Origin: Ignavibacteria bacterium
Lineage (GTDB): Bacteria; Bacteroidota; Ignavibacteria; Tepidaquicellales; OLB5
Direction: 5' to 3'
DNA: 8,196 nt
Assembly: GCA_027492415.1 (NCBI GenBank)
Contig: JAPUEV010000272.1
Span: forward strand, 1-8,196
Under the pieces are notes generated by a model. It worked only from the letters and a program-made list of their open reading frames with translations, did not search any database and was not told where the DNA came from. Positions 1-5,971 of the stretch are shown here, in pieces (the first letter of the stretch is position 1; each line of letters opens with the position of its first letter). Both the position numbers and the translations under genes were made by a program.

Positions 1-1
1 A

Positions 2-1096
2 AAAGAAGAGCTCAGAAATCTCTGGATCATTTCAATTGTTTCTGCGTTAATGCTTCTGGTAAATCCGCACGGTATAAGCACATATATTTATGCTTACAGC
101 CACACTAAAATGAAATTGCTGGAAACAGTAAACGAGTGGCAGAATCCATTTTCATCAAAAATTGATCTTGGTTTCATTGTAACGCTGTATAAAATATTTA
201 TATTTTCGGGAATACTTGTATTATACTATGCTTTTAAGAAAAAGGACCTGTACTTTGCGCTGATGTTCATAGCATTTGCGGTCTATTCAGCCAGGGCTAT
301 CAGGTTTACGGTGGATTATGAGATAATTATGGCTTTCTTTATCATAATCAGCCTTAACTATATCCTCACTAATATTAAAAGCATTCAGTTCACTAATATT
401 TTGAACAGCAATGCCCTTAAAGCAGTACTTGGAATATTTATCATTTATATTACTGCACAAATACCGGGAAATGAAATTTATGATAAGATAAAATATTACA
501 GGATATCCGGCTGGGGAATAAACGGTGATTTTATGCCGGTTCAGCTGTTTGATTTTATGAAGGAAAATAAAATATCAGGTACACCTTATAATCATTTCGG
601 TACAGGCGGTTACCTTGTGTGGAACTTCCCGGGAGAGAAGAATTTTATAGACAGCCGTAACCTGAATGATGAGATTTTCAATGAATACAATTCTATTATG
701 ATGATGCAGCCGGGATTTGAGAAGAGACTGGATGACAGGGGAGTAGACTATGTAATATATCTTGACCCCGATCTTATCAGGCGGCCAAATGACCTGAAGG
801 GTATAATTACAAATTATATGAGCAACAGCAAAAAATGGAAGCTGGTATTCTGGGATGATAAATCAATGCTCTTTGTAAAAGATATTCCTAAATTCGCTGA
901 AGTGATAAATAAGTATGAATATAAAGTTATCAGGCCATACTCAGCAATATTCAATAAACCTGAATTTGAAAATAATATCAGGTTAAATCCGCAATCAGCA
1001 AAAGATGAATTAAAACGTAAGGCTGAAACAGAGCCTAAAGGCTATTTGTACCAGAACATGAACCAGGCAGCGATGAAAGTATTGCAGGGGTTATAA
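2..1096 (+). CDS. Polytopic membrane protein, glycosyltransferase-like, C-terminal part (5' end outside window)
   Basis: The reading frame is already open at base 2 and has no stop before the first internal ATG at 50, so the true start lies upstream of the window. Residue numbers below count from that ATG. The visible part begins in a hydrophobic helix followed by LVNPHG and, near residues 27-33, VNEWQNP. This resembles the NP-G ... EW-P pattern seen in large bacterial membrane proteins related to lipid-linked-sugar glycosyltransferases. Membrane segments follow at about 42-62, 67-83, 91-107 and 122-138. A soluble tail (about 140-348) contains GTGGYLVW (184-191) and NFIDSRN (198-204), then PGFE and a VDYVIYLDP strand. 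Such tails are probably extracytoplasmic. The catalytic N-terminal loop is not in the window, so enzymatic activity cannot be judged. The gene converges on the AI-2E transporter gene 19 bp away, with no obvious terminator between them. Confident as a gene; only moderately sure of the family. Confidence 0.8.
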   Translation, partial: KEELRNLWIISIVSALMLLVNPHGISTYIYAYSHTKMKLLETVNEWQNPFSSKIDLGFIVTLYKIFIFSGILVLYYAFKKKDLYFALMFIAFAVYSARAIRFTVDYEIIMAFFIIISLNYILTNIKSIQFTNILNSNALKAVLGIFIIYITAQIPGNEIYDKIKYYRISGWGINGDFMPVQLFDFMKENKISGTPYNHFGTGGYLVWNFPGEKNFIDSRNLNDEIFNEYNSIMMMQPGFEKRLDDRGVDYVIYLDPDLIRRPNDLKGIITNYMSNSKKWKLVFWDDKSMLFVKDIPKFAEVINKYEYKVIRPYSAIFNKPEFENNIRLNPQSAKDELKRKAETEPKGYLYQNMNQAAMKVLQGL

Positions 1097-1115
1097 ATTA
1101 AGAAGTAAAATCAAT

Positions 1116-2324
1116 TTAAGCAGCTTTTTCTTCACGGGAAGCAAGCCACTCCCTGAAGAACATCAGTATTATTGACATTGAAGGCAGTGCAATTAACATC
1201 CCTATGAACCCGAAGAAATACGAAAATACGAATAATGAAAGTATCAGCAGGGCAGGGTGCAGTCCAATCCTGTTCCCTACTATCCTTGGGATAAGTACGG
1301 ATGTTTCAAGCAGGTTTTGCGCGAGGTATATAATTATTACCAACGGAACCTGTACACCCGGGTCACCGCTGAATAACGATACTATTACGGCAAGTGTTAT
1401 TTCAACAAGCAATCCAAAATACGGAATTATATTCAGCACTATGCCCAATGCACCAAGGAATATCGCGAATTTTACCCCCAGTATTGAAAGGAATATATAT
1501 ACAATTATTCCGTGAATTACAGATACAATTAACTGTCCCCTTATAAAGCTTCCAAGCAGATCATCAATTTTCTGGTAATATTCAGTTGCCTTAGCCCTGC
1601 TTTTTTTAGGGAAAAGATCTTTTATCAGGTTTTTAAGATTATCAAAATCCTTAAGAATATAGAATGTTAAAAACGGAATAAGTATAAGATTTACAACCTG
1701 GGTTAATATTACTGACAGGCCGACAAATAAACCTGAGAGTCCGCTGAGCAGTGTATTTAAGAGGTTCTCAAGCTTCGCAGGAAGCTCCTGGGAGAGCTTT
1801 GCCTGTATATCATTGGTTGGTATGCCAAGAGAGTTAAGCTTTGGTATCAGCCCTGTATTTATCCATGTCTGCAGGTCACGCAATGCCCCCGGCAGTGATT
1901 TGATAAGCTCGGCAAACTGTGCTGCTATTGGCGGAGCCAGTAAAAGTATAGCAAGCGCGCTGATAAGCAAAAAGGCAACGAGAATAATTGCGCTGGCAAT
2001 TGTTCTTGTTATCTTTCCGCGGGTCATTTTTTCTACAAGCGGGTTTAAAGCGTATGATATTACCAAAGCTACAATAAATGGCGCCAGCAGGTTTGAAATA
2101 GAGTGCAGGAACCATAAAGCGAAAATAATAGATGAGAGCGATATAATGATCTTTATAAGCTTGCTTTTGCGGAAGGGGATAAGTACGAATAGAATAACGC
2201 CGAATACTATAAAAGGAGTATGGAACAGCTCAGTTACTGTGAACAGCACGCCAAAAAGAGCAAGCGCTGCAACTGAAATAATTATTTCATACGTTTTATT
2301 AGTATTTGTGGTTGATTCGCTCAA
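1116..2324 (-). CDS. AI-2E family transporter (TqsA/PerM/YtvI-like permease)
   Basis: A 402-residue inner-membrane protein of the AI-2E transporter family. Family hallmarks visible are APFIVALVISYALNPLVEK (81-99), the FYILKD segment (221-226), RGQL (262-265), IPYFG (300-304), and the C-terminal block with PRIVGNRIGLHPALLILSL (346-364) and FGFIGMLIALP (371-381). Members export or exchange small molecules; only a few are linked to autoinducer-2 and others to ion/proton antiport, so the substrate here is unknown. Two hydrophobic helices (about 13-31 and 36-52) precede the usual first helix (57-75), which makes the protein somewhat longer than the roughly 350 residues common in the family. The start is TTG: an in-frame TAA lies immediately upstream and no ATG occurs before residue 100, so TTG is the only sensible choice. 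The gene begins 10 bp after dut ends, so the two are probably co-transcribed and perhaps translationally coupled. Confidence 0.93.
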   Translation of the reverse strand: MSESTTNTNKTYEIIISVAALALFGVLFTVTELFHTPFIVFGVILFVLIPFRKSKLIKIIISLSSIIFALWFLHSISNLLAPFIVALVISYALNPLVEKMTRGKITRTIASAIILVAFLLISALAILLLAPPIAAQFAELIKSLPGALRDLQTWINTGLIPKLNSLGIPTNDIQAKLSQELPAKLENLLNTLLSGLSGLFVGLSVILTQVVNLILIPFLTFYILKDFDNLKNLIKDLFPKKSRAKATEYYQKIDDLLGSFIRGQLIVSVIHGIIVYIFLSILGVKFAIFLGALGIVLNIIPYFGLLVEITLAVIVSLFSGDPGVQVPLVIIIYLAQNLLETSVLIPRIVGNRIGLHPALLILSLFVFSYFFGFIGMLIALPSMSIILMFFREWLASREEKAA

Positions 2325-2334
2325 TTATGATATT

Positions 2335-2775
2335 TTATTTTCCTGTATGTCCAAATCCGCCTGAGCTTCTGGCTGTATCGCTTAATTCTGATGATACTTC
2401 AATCTTAACATGCTCAACCTTACAGATGACCATTTGCGCTATTCTTTCACCAAATTTAACTGTGAATGGCTCTTTACCAAAGTTTGTGAGCAGTATTTTC
2501 ATCTCGCCGCGGTAATCTGCATCAATGGTACCTGGTGAATTAATAATACCGATGCTGTGTTTTAAAGCGAGGCCGCTTCTTGGTCTTATCTGCGCCTCAT
2601 AGCCAATGGGGACTTCGATTATCAGGTTTGTTGGTATTAATTGTGTCGTTTGCGGCTCAATAATAATATCATTCACGGATGATGATGTTACATCAAGGCC
2701 GGAAGCATGTTCTGTAGTATAAACAGGCAATGGGTTATCAAGGGTTTCATTTATTTTCTTTATTTTTAATATCAT
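2335..2775 (-). CDS. dut: Deoxyuridine 5'-triphosphate nucleotidohydrolase (dUTPase)
   Basis: A 146-residue trimeric-type dUTPase that hydrolyses dUTP to dUMP and pyrophosphate in the cytoplasm, keeping uracil out of DNA and supplying dUMP for thymidylate synthesis. All five family motifs are present in order: ASGLDV (24-29), RPRSGLA (64-70), NSPGTIDADYRGE (79-91) with the expected catalytic aspartate D85, GERIAQMV (109-116), and the C-terminal glycine-rich lid ARSSGGFGHTG (135-145) with the uracil-stacking phenylalanine F141. Length matches the family. The start is ATG at 2775-2773 with no Shine-Dalgarno match; another ATG 8 bases upstream is out of frame. The gene sits 18 bp downstream of a terminator hairpin belonging to the DUF4190-type gene, and 10 bp upstream of the AI-2E transporter gene. 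No missing catalytic residue was noted. Confidence 0.97.
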   Translation of the reverse strand: MILKIKKINETLDNPLPVYTTEHASGLDVTSSSVNDIIIEPQTTQLIPTNLIIEVPIGYEAQIRPRSGLALKHSIGIINSPGTIDADYRGEMKILLTNFGKEPFTVKFGERIAQMVICKVEHVKIEVSSELSDTARSSGGFGHTGK

Positions 2776-2790
2776 GAGGTCATTACATAT

Positions 2791-2827
2791 AAAAATTCAG
2801 GCAGTTGTTTAAAAAACTGCCTGAATT
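2791..2827 (-). terminator. Rho-independent terminator after the DUF4190-type gene
   Basis: A perfect 13-bp inverted repeat (AATTCAGGCAGTT at 2794-2806 with its complement at 2815-2827) encloses an 8-base loop. Read on the minus strand it is followed by a five-T run (2795-2791). It begins 19 bp past the stop of the DUF4190-type gene. It ends only 18 bp before the dut ATG, so it could also influence dut expression. Confidence 0.8.
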
Positions 2828-2845
2828 ATGAAATTTATAAAAAGA

Positions 2846-3226
2846 TTATTTGCTTGTAGCTATAGCGAGAACAATAATAAGTATGTAAACAAGACCGAAC
2901 AAAATGGAAAGAACTACGTTAATAATTCCAAGCCACATACCTATTTTCGCGAATGTCCTGCCTGCCTCTGAAGATTCTCCGCGGTCTATCTTGCCAAGCT
3001 CGCCTTTACCCATTATCCAGGCAACTATACCCAGGATGAAGGGGCAGAATATATATGATAATATACCTGCAACCAGCGCAATAATTGCATTAGTGCCTGC
3101 ACTGCCGCCTGCGTTCATATTCATTCCTCCTGAAGAAGGCGGGGGAGGAGGCGGTGTTGACATACTTGGTGGCGGCGGCGGCGGTGGTGCGCCAAAATCC
3201 GTGGGATGCTGCAAAAAATTTCTCAT
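2846..3226 (-). CDS. Proline-rich DUF4190-type small membrane protein
   Basis: A 126-residue protein of unknown function. The N-terminal 45 residues are soluble and low-complexity, with seven prolines in a row (14-20) and six more (25-30), then a Gly/Met/Asn linker. Two membrane helices follow (about 46-73 and 93-122), separated by a short polar loop GKGELGKIDRGESSEAGR (73-90). The pattern of a first helix ending ...ILGIVAWIMGKGEL, a charged loop, then a GMWLGIINVVL helix fits DUF4190-type membrane proteins, which often carry Pro/Gly-rich cytoplasmic N-termini. The polyproline tail may bind partner proteins; this is inference. The start is ATG with a perfect AGGAG seven bases upstream, the clearest Shine-Dalgarno site in the window. 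The gene is a single unit, lying between the two-component operon terminator and its own terminator. Confidence 0.85.
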   Translation of the reverse strand: MRNFLQHPTDFGAPPPPPPPSMSTPPPPPPSSGGMNMNAGGSAGTNAIIALVAGILSYIFCPFILGIVAWIMGKGELGKIDRGESSEAGRTFAKIGMWLGIINVVLSILFGLVYILIIVLAIATSK

Positions 3227-3233
3227 GTGTTTT

Positions 3234-3238
3234 CTCCT
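3234..3238 (-). promoter_or_regulatory. Shine-Dalgarno site of the DUF4190-type gene
   Basis: AGGAG on the minus strand, seven bases before the ATG. It fixes the start of the proline-rich protein. It stands out because the other genes in this window have AT-rich leaders with weak or no Shine-Dalgarno match. Confidence 0.75.
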
Positions 3239-3280
3239 GTAGTTTTATGAAACATTTAATATCCTGATTTACTGTAAAAT

Positions 3281-3314
3281 AAAAAACCGATTTCTATTTT
3301 TCTACAGAAATCGG
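3281..3314 (-). terminator. Rho-independent terminator of the two-component operon
   Basis: A 9-bp perfect stem (CCGATTTCT at 3287-3295 with AGAAATCGG at 3306-3314) has a 10-base loop and, on the minus strand, is followed by six Ts (3286-3281). It lies 26 bp beyond the stop of the last receiver gene and closes the five-gene signalling operon. It separates the operon from the DUF4190-type gene, whose promoter would have to lie in the roughly 50 bp between this hairpin and its ATG. Confidence 0.85.
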
Positions 3315-3340
3315 CTTTCTTATCAAATTTAATTTTACTG

Positions 3341-3730
3341 TTATTTTAAAGCAGAATTACGGACTTTTTCTTCAATAACAAGCGGTAACTGAGCTTTTAT
3401 GGAGCTTTTTGCTATAAACCCATCAGCATTAAACTCATCAGCAAGCTCTTTATACACACTGTCTTCGTATAATGTCAGGATTATTACGGATTTATCCGGC
3501 CATCTTTCTTTAATTGTTTTTGTAGCATCAAGCCCGGACTGGTTTGGCATGCTCAGATCCATTAGCACAAGGTCAGGATCAAGTAATTCAGTTTTATCAA
3601 TAACATCAACTCCGTCAATTGCTTCGCCAACCACTTCAACTCCCGGCATTGCTTTAATATATTGTGTTAATAACTGTCTGAAATTATCATTATCATCACA
3701 AAGCAGAATTTTTACAGTTTTATTATCCAT
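3341..3730 (-). CDS. Stand-alone receiver-domain response regulator (second of a tandem pair)
   Basis: A 129-residue protein made of a single receiver (REC) domain with no output domain. Conserved phosphorylation residues are all present: acidic pair D12-D13, phospho-acceptor D58 in LMDLSMP, T86 at the end of the fourth strand, and K108 in FIAKSS. The N-terminal half (VVGEAIDGVDVI at 33-44) resembles receivers of the NarL family, but the DNA-binding part is absent, so it should act by phosphotransfer or protein contact. It is clearly paralogous to the gene just upstream (29 bp gap): both share QY-(I/V) ... PGVE-VGEA-DG-D-I and a Y-(K/R)-x-LA ... D-(F/Y)-I-x-K-x-S pattern in the distal half. 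ATG start in an A-rich leader, no clear Shine-Dalgarno site. It is the last gene of the operon, followed by the 3281-3314 terminator. A chemotaxis CheY role is not supported by the neighbours. Confidence 0.92.
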   Translation of the reverse strand: MDNKTVKILLCDDNDNFRQLLTQYIKAMPGVEVVGEAIDGVDVIDKTELLDPDLVLMDLSMPNQSGLDATKTIKERWPDKSVIILTLYEDSVYKELADEFNADGFIAKSSIKAQLPLVIEEKVRNSALK

Positions 3731-3759
3731 TTTTATTTTTAGAGATCCTTTGCGAAAAT

Positions 3760-4167
3760 TTAGTTATTCCTTGCAGCAAGTTTTTGCTGAGTTAACTGTA
3801 TTATCTCGAGTAATTCCTTGTGAATATCATCAGAATTCTTTCCGATATATTTATCAACCCTGTAAACTTCAGCAAGCTTTCTGTATGACTGACCCTCGTT
3901 GATTGAGATCATTACAACGGTTACATCAGGGAATTTATCTTTTATCGCGCTTAAAGCTTCAATTCCCGATTTCTTCGGCATTATGATATCAAGGATTATT
4001 AGATCCGGGTATGTAGCTTCGGCTTTTTTTATTGCATCCTCGCCGTCAACAGCTTCGCCAACAAGCTCAACCCCGGGTATTGACCTGACGTATTGAGCCA
4101 GTGCGCTGAGGAAATCCGGGTTATTATCTGCTATTAAAACTCTTACTATAGGTACCTGAGCATTCAT
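3760..4167 (-). CDS. Stand-alone receiver-domain response regulator (first of a tandem pair), atypical acidic pair
   Basis: A 135-residue single REC domain without output domain, paralogous to the next gene downstream. Phospho-acceptor D60 lies in ILDIIMPKKSG, with S88 in the Thr/Ser position and K110 in YIGKNS. The metal-binding acidic pair is changed: IADNN gives D14 followed by N15 where receivers usually have Asp or Glu. This could weaken Mg2+ binding or alter phosphorylation, although D60 and K110 are intact. The C-terminal end (about 113-135) extends the last helix with a Gln/Lys-rich stretch. It lies 35 bp after the NarL-type regulator gene and 29 bp before its paralogue, on the same strand, so it is probably in one transcript with them. 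Start ATG; the leader contains AAAGGG about 10 bases upstream, a possible weak ribosome site. Confidence 0.92.
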   Translation of the reverse strand: MNAQVPIVRVLIADNNPDFLSALAQYVRSIPGVELVGEAVDGEDAIKKAEATYPDLIILDIIMPKKSGIEALSAIKDKFPDVTVVMISINEGQSYRKLAEVYRVDKYIGKNSDDIHKELLEIIQLTQQKLAARNN

Positions 4168-4202
4168 TGTATTTGCCCTTTCTGTATAAAATTATTCTAC
4201 TT

Positions 4203-4865
4203 TTAATTTAATGATATTAAACCTTTTTCGATAGCATACCTTACAAGACCGGCAGTGTTCTTAATTGAAAGCTTATGCATGATATTCTTTCTGTGAGTAT
4301 CAACGGTATTGTAGCTGATATAAAGTATGTTCGCAATTTCCTGGTTAGAGTACCCTGAAGCTATCAGTTTCAGGATTTCGATCTCTCTTTTTGTCAGAGG
4401 AACTTCTTTGTATGCATCACTTTTCTCGGTTTCCTTGGCTGTCCTGATATAGTTATCAATGATAAGCTTTGAAATATCCTTGCTGAAGAAGTTATCGCCT
4501 GAGGCTACTGTTCTTACTGCATCAAGCAGCTCTTCTTTATCTGTGTTCTTTAAGATAAAGCCTTTTGCACCTGAACGGATGATCTGGTTCAAATATTCCT
4601 GGTTATCGTGCATGGTAAGAATAAGTATCCTTGCATCAGGATCTTTTTCCTTAATTACCCTTGTGGCTTCAATTCCATTCATTCCCGGCATCGAAATATC
4701 CATAATTACGAGGTCCGGTTTTAATGTAGAATACATCTTAACAGCATCTTCGCCATTTCCTGCTTCACCGGCTATGGAAATGTTATCAAGGCTGGTAAGA
4801 ATATTCTTTAAACCGTCCCTTACAACTTCGTGATCATCGACTATTAAAATTTTAGTGGTTTTCAT
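4203..4865 (-). CDS. NarL/FixJ-family response regulator (REC + LuxR-type HTH)
   Basis: A 220-residue transcriptional regulator. The REC domain (about 4-120) has D10-D11, phospho-acceptor D56 in VIMDISMPGMNG, T84 and K106 in GFILKNTDKEELLDAV. After a linker (about 122-152) comes a LuxR/GerE-type helix-turn-helix (about 155-215) with the typical LTKREIEILKLIASGYSN start, QEIA, and the recognition-helix region ISYNTVDTHRKNI ending in KLSIKN. The family binds DNA as a dimer once phosphorylated by HisKA_3-type kinases. The gene immediately upstream (15 bp gap) encodes exactly such a kinase, so this is very likely its cognate regulator and the only DNA-binding output of the operon. ATG start with only a weak purine-rich AAAGAAG leader. 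Target genes cannot be read from this sequence; the operon itself and the neighbouring membrane-protein genes are candidates. Confidence 0.95.
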   Translation of the reverse strand: MKTTKILIVDDHEVVRDGLKNILTSLDNISIAGEAGNGEDAVKMYSTLKPDLVIMDISMPGMNGIEATRVIKEKDPDARILILTMHDNQEYLNQIIRSGAKGFILKNTDKEELLDAVRTVASGDNFFSKDISKLIIDNYIRTAKETEKSDAYKEVPLTKREIEILKLIASGYSNQEIANILYISYNTVDTHRKNIMHKLSIKNTAGLVRYAIEKGLISLN

Positions 4866-4880
4866 TGCAATCTTCTTTAC

Positions 4881-5963
4881 TTAGTGATGGTTATTATTAC
4901 TAAAGAATTCTAAATTTATTTCAAGCAGAAGCTCTGTTCCGTTGCCGGGGCTGGATATTATCTCAACTTTTCCGCCAACAAGCTCAGCGCGTTCTTTCAT
5001 GTTAAGCAGACCGAAACCACCGCCTGCTTTTTTGGTTTTTATAATATTATCGGTATCAAAACCTTTACCGTTATCTTTAACTCTTACAAATACCTGTGTA
5101 TCGCTCCTGTAAAGATCAAGTGATACATCGGTAGCTTCAGCGTATTTGCTGATATTGTTAAAAGATTCCTGTATAATCCTGTAAATAGCAATTTCAATTT
5201 TTGGATCGATACGCTCTAAAGTAGGGGAGACCTGGAATTTAACTTTCACACCTGTTATCTTTGAAAATTCCTGGCAAAGTATCCTAAATGCCGGTATCAG
5301 CCCGAAATCATCCAAAGTTGTAGGTCTCAGGTCATGTGCTATCCTTCTGGCTTCTACAATTGCTTTGCTGATGATTGTATCAACCTGTTTTACGATATCC
5401 GTAGTTTTTTCTTTATTGGCGCTGTTCACAAAATCTATCATACCAAAGTTGAGCTTTGCAGCGCTTAGAAGCTGTCCAAGGCCGTCGTGAAGCTCTCTTG
5501 ATATCCTTCTGCGCTCGTTTTCCTGCGCTTCGATTATTGAAAGAGCCCTGATGCGCTGTTCAAGCAGCTTCTGGTGGTCTTCCTCGGCTCTTTTCCTTTC
5601 GATGGCGTATCTTATCGATCTTAACAGGAGCTCGCTTTCAACCTTATCTTTTACCAAATAATCCTGTGCACCCATTTTTACAGCATTGATGGCAGTAGTT
5701 TCATCATTCAATCCTGTTAAGATTATAATAGGGATATTAGGTGAAACATTGAATATCTGCTCAACGCCGTTTAATCCTTCACTATCGGGCAGCTTAAGGT
5801 CAAGCAAAACTACATCAATAAATTCATTTTCAAGAATTTCGATTCCTTTTTGCAGCCTGTCAGCAATTTGAAGAGTATGTTCAATATTCTTCAGATCCGA
5901 GAGATATTCTTTTATGAGCCGGGCATCACCCGGGTTATCCTCTATTAATAAGATCTTTATCAA
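4881..5963 (-). CDS. Receiver-histidine kinase hybrid (REC-HisKA_3-HATPase_c)
   Basis: A 360-residue soluble protein. The N-terminal REC domain (about 2-120) has E8-D9, D55 in VVLLDLKLPDSEG, T83 and K105; its opening ILLIEDNPGDARLIKEYL resembles the Rcp1-like receivers that partner phytochrome-type kinases. A charged helical, probably coiled-coil, linker (about 118-155) leads to a HisKA_3 dimerisation domain with phospho-histidine H159 in ISRELHDGLGQLLSAAK and the HDLRPTTLDDFGL segment (210-222). The ATPase follows, with QESFNNISKYA (265-275, N-box), DNGKGF (297-302) and GGGFGLLNMKER (314-325). No membrane helix or sensor domain is present, so the receiver itself is the likely input. The start is TTG, 8 bp after the upstream kinase's stop; no ATG is available nearby and the REC domain begins directly there. 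It presumably phosphorylates the NarL-type regulator encoded 15 bp downstream. Confidence 0.94.
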   Translation of the reverse strand: MIKILLIEDNPGDARLIKEYLSDLKNIEHTLQIADRLQKGIEILENEFIDVVLLDLKLPDSEGLNGVEQIFNVSPNIPIIILTGLNDETTAINAVKMGAQDYLVKDKVESELLLRSIRYAIERKRAEEDHQKLLEQRIRALSIIEAQENERRRISRELHDGLGQLLSAAKLNFGMIDFVNSANKEKTTDIVKQVDTIISKAIVEARRIAHDLRPTTLDDFGLIPAFRILCQEFSKITGVKVKFQVSPTLERIDPKIEIAIYRIIQESFNNISKYAEATDVSLDLYRSDTQVFVRVKDNGKGFDTDNIIKTKKAGGGFGLLNMKERAELVGGKVEIISSPGNGTELLLEINLEFFSNNNHH

Positions 5964-5971
5964 ATTATGCT

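Noticed and set aside
1116..2324. Quorum-sensing (autoinducer-2) export role
   Set aside because: The family name reflects one member. No luxS or other autoinducer-2 gene is in the window, and many homologues move other substrates.
1813..2364. Long plus-strand open frame opposite the AI-2E transporter gene
   Set aside because: It lies wholly antisense to a gene with clear family motifs, and its translation has no recognisable domain or sensible hydrophobic pattern. It is treated as a shadow frame.
2904..3242. Plus-strand frame with a polyglycine stretch opposite the proline-rich protein
   Set aside because: The Gly run is simply the complement of the proline codons. The minus-strand frame has a perfect Shine-Dalgarno site, two clean membrane helices and a terminator.
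3399..3902. Plus-strand open frame across the two orphan receiver genes
   Set aside because: It is antisense to two intact receivers with all key motifs, and its translation shows no domain.
3341..4167. CheY-type chemotaxis function for the single receivers
   Set aside because: No CheA, CheW, CheB, CheR or receptor genes are nearby. The receivers resemble NarL-type receivers and sit in an operon with HisKA and HisKA_3 kinases.
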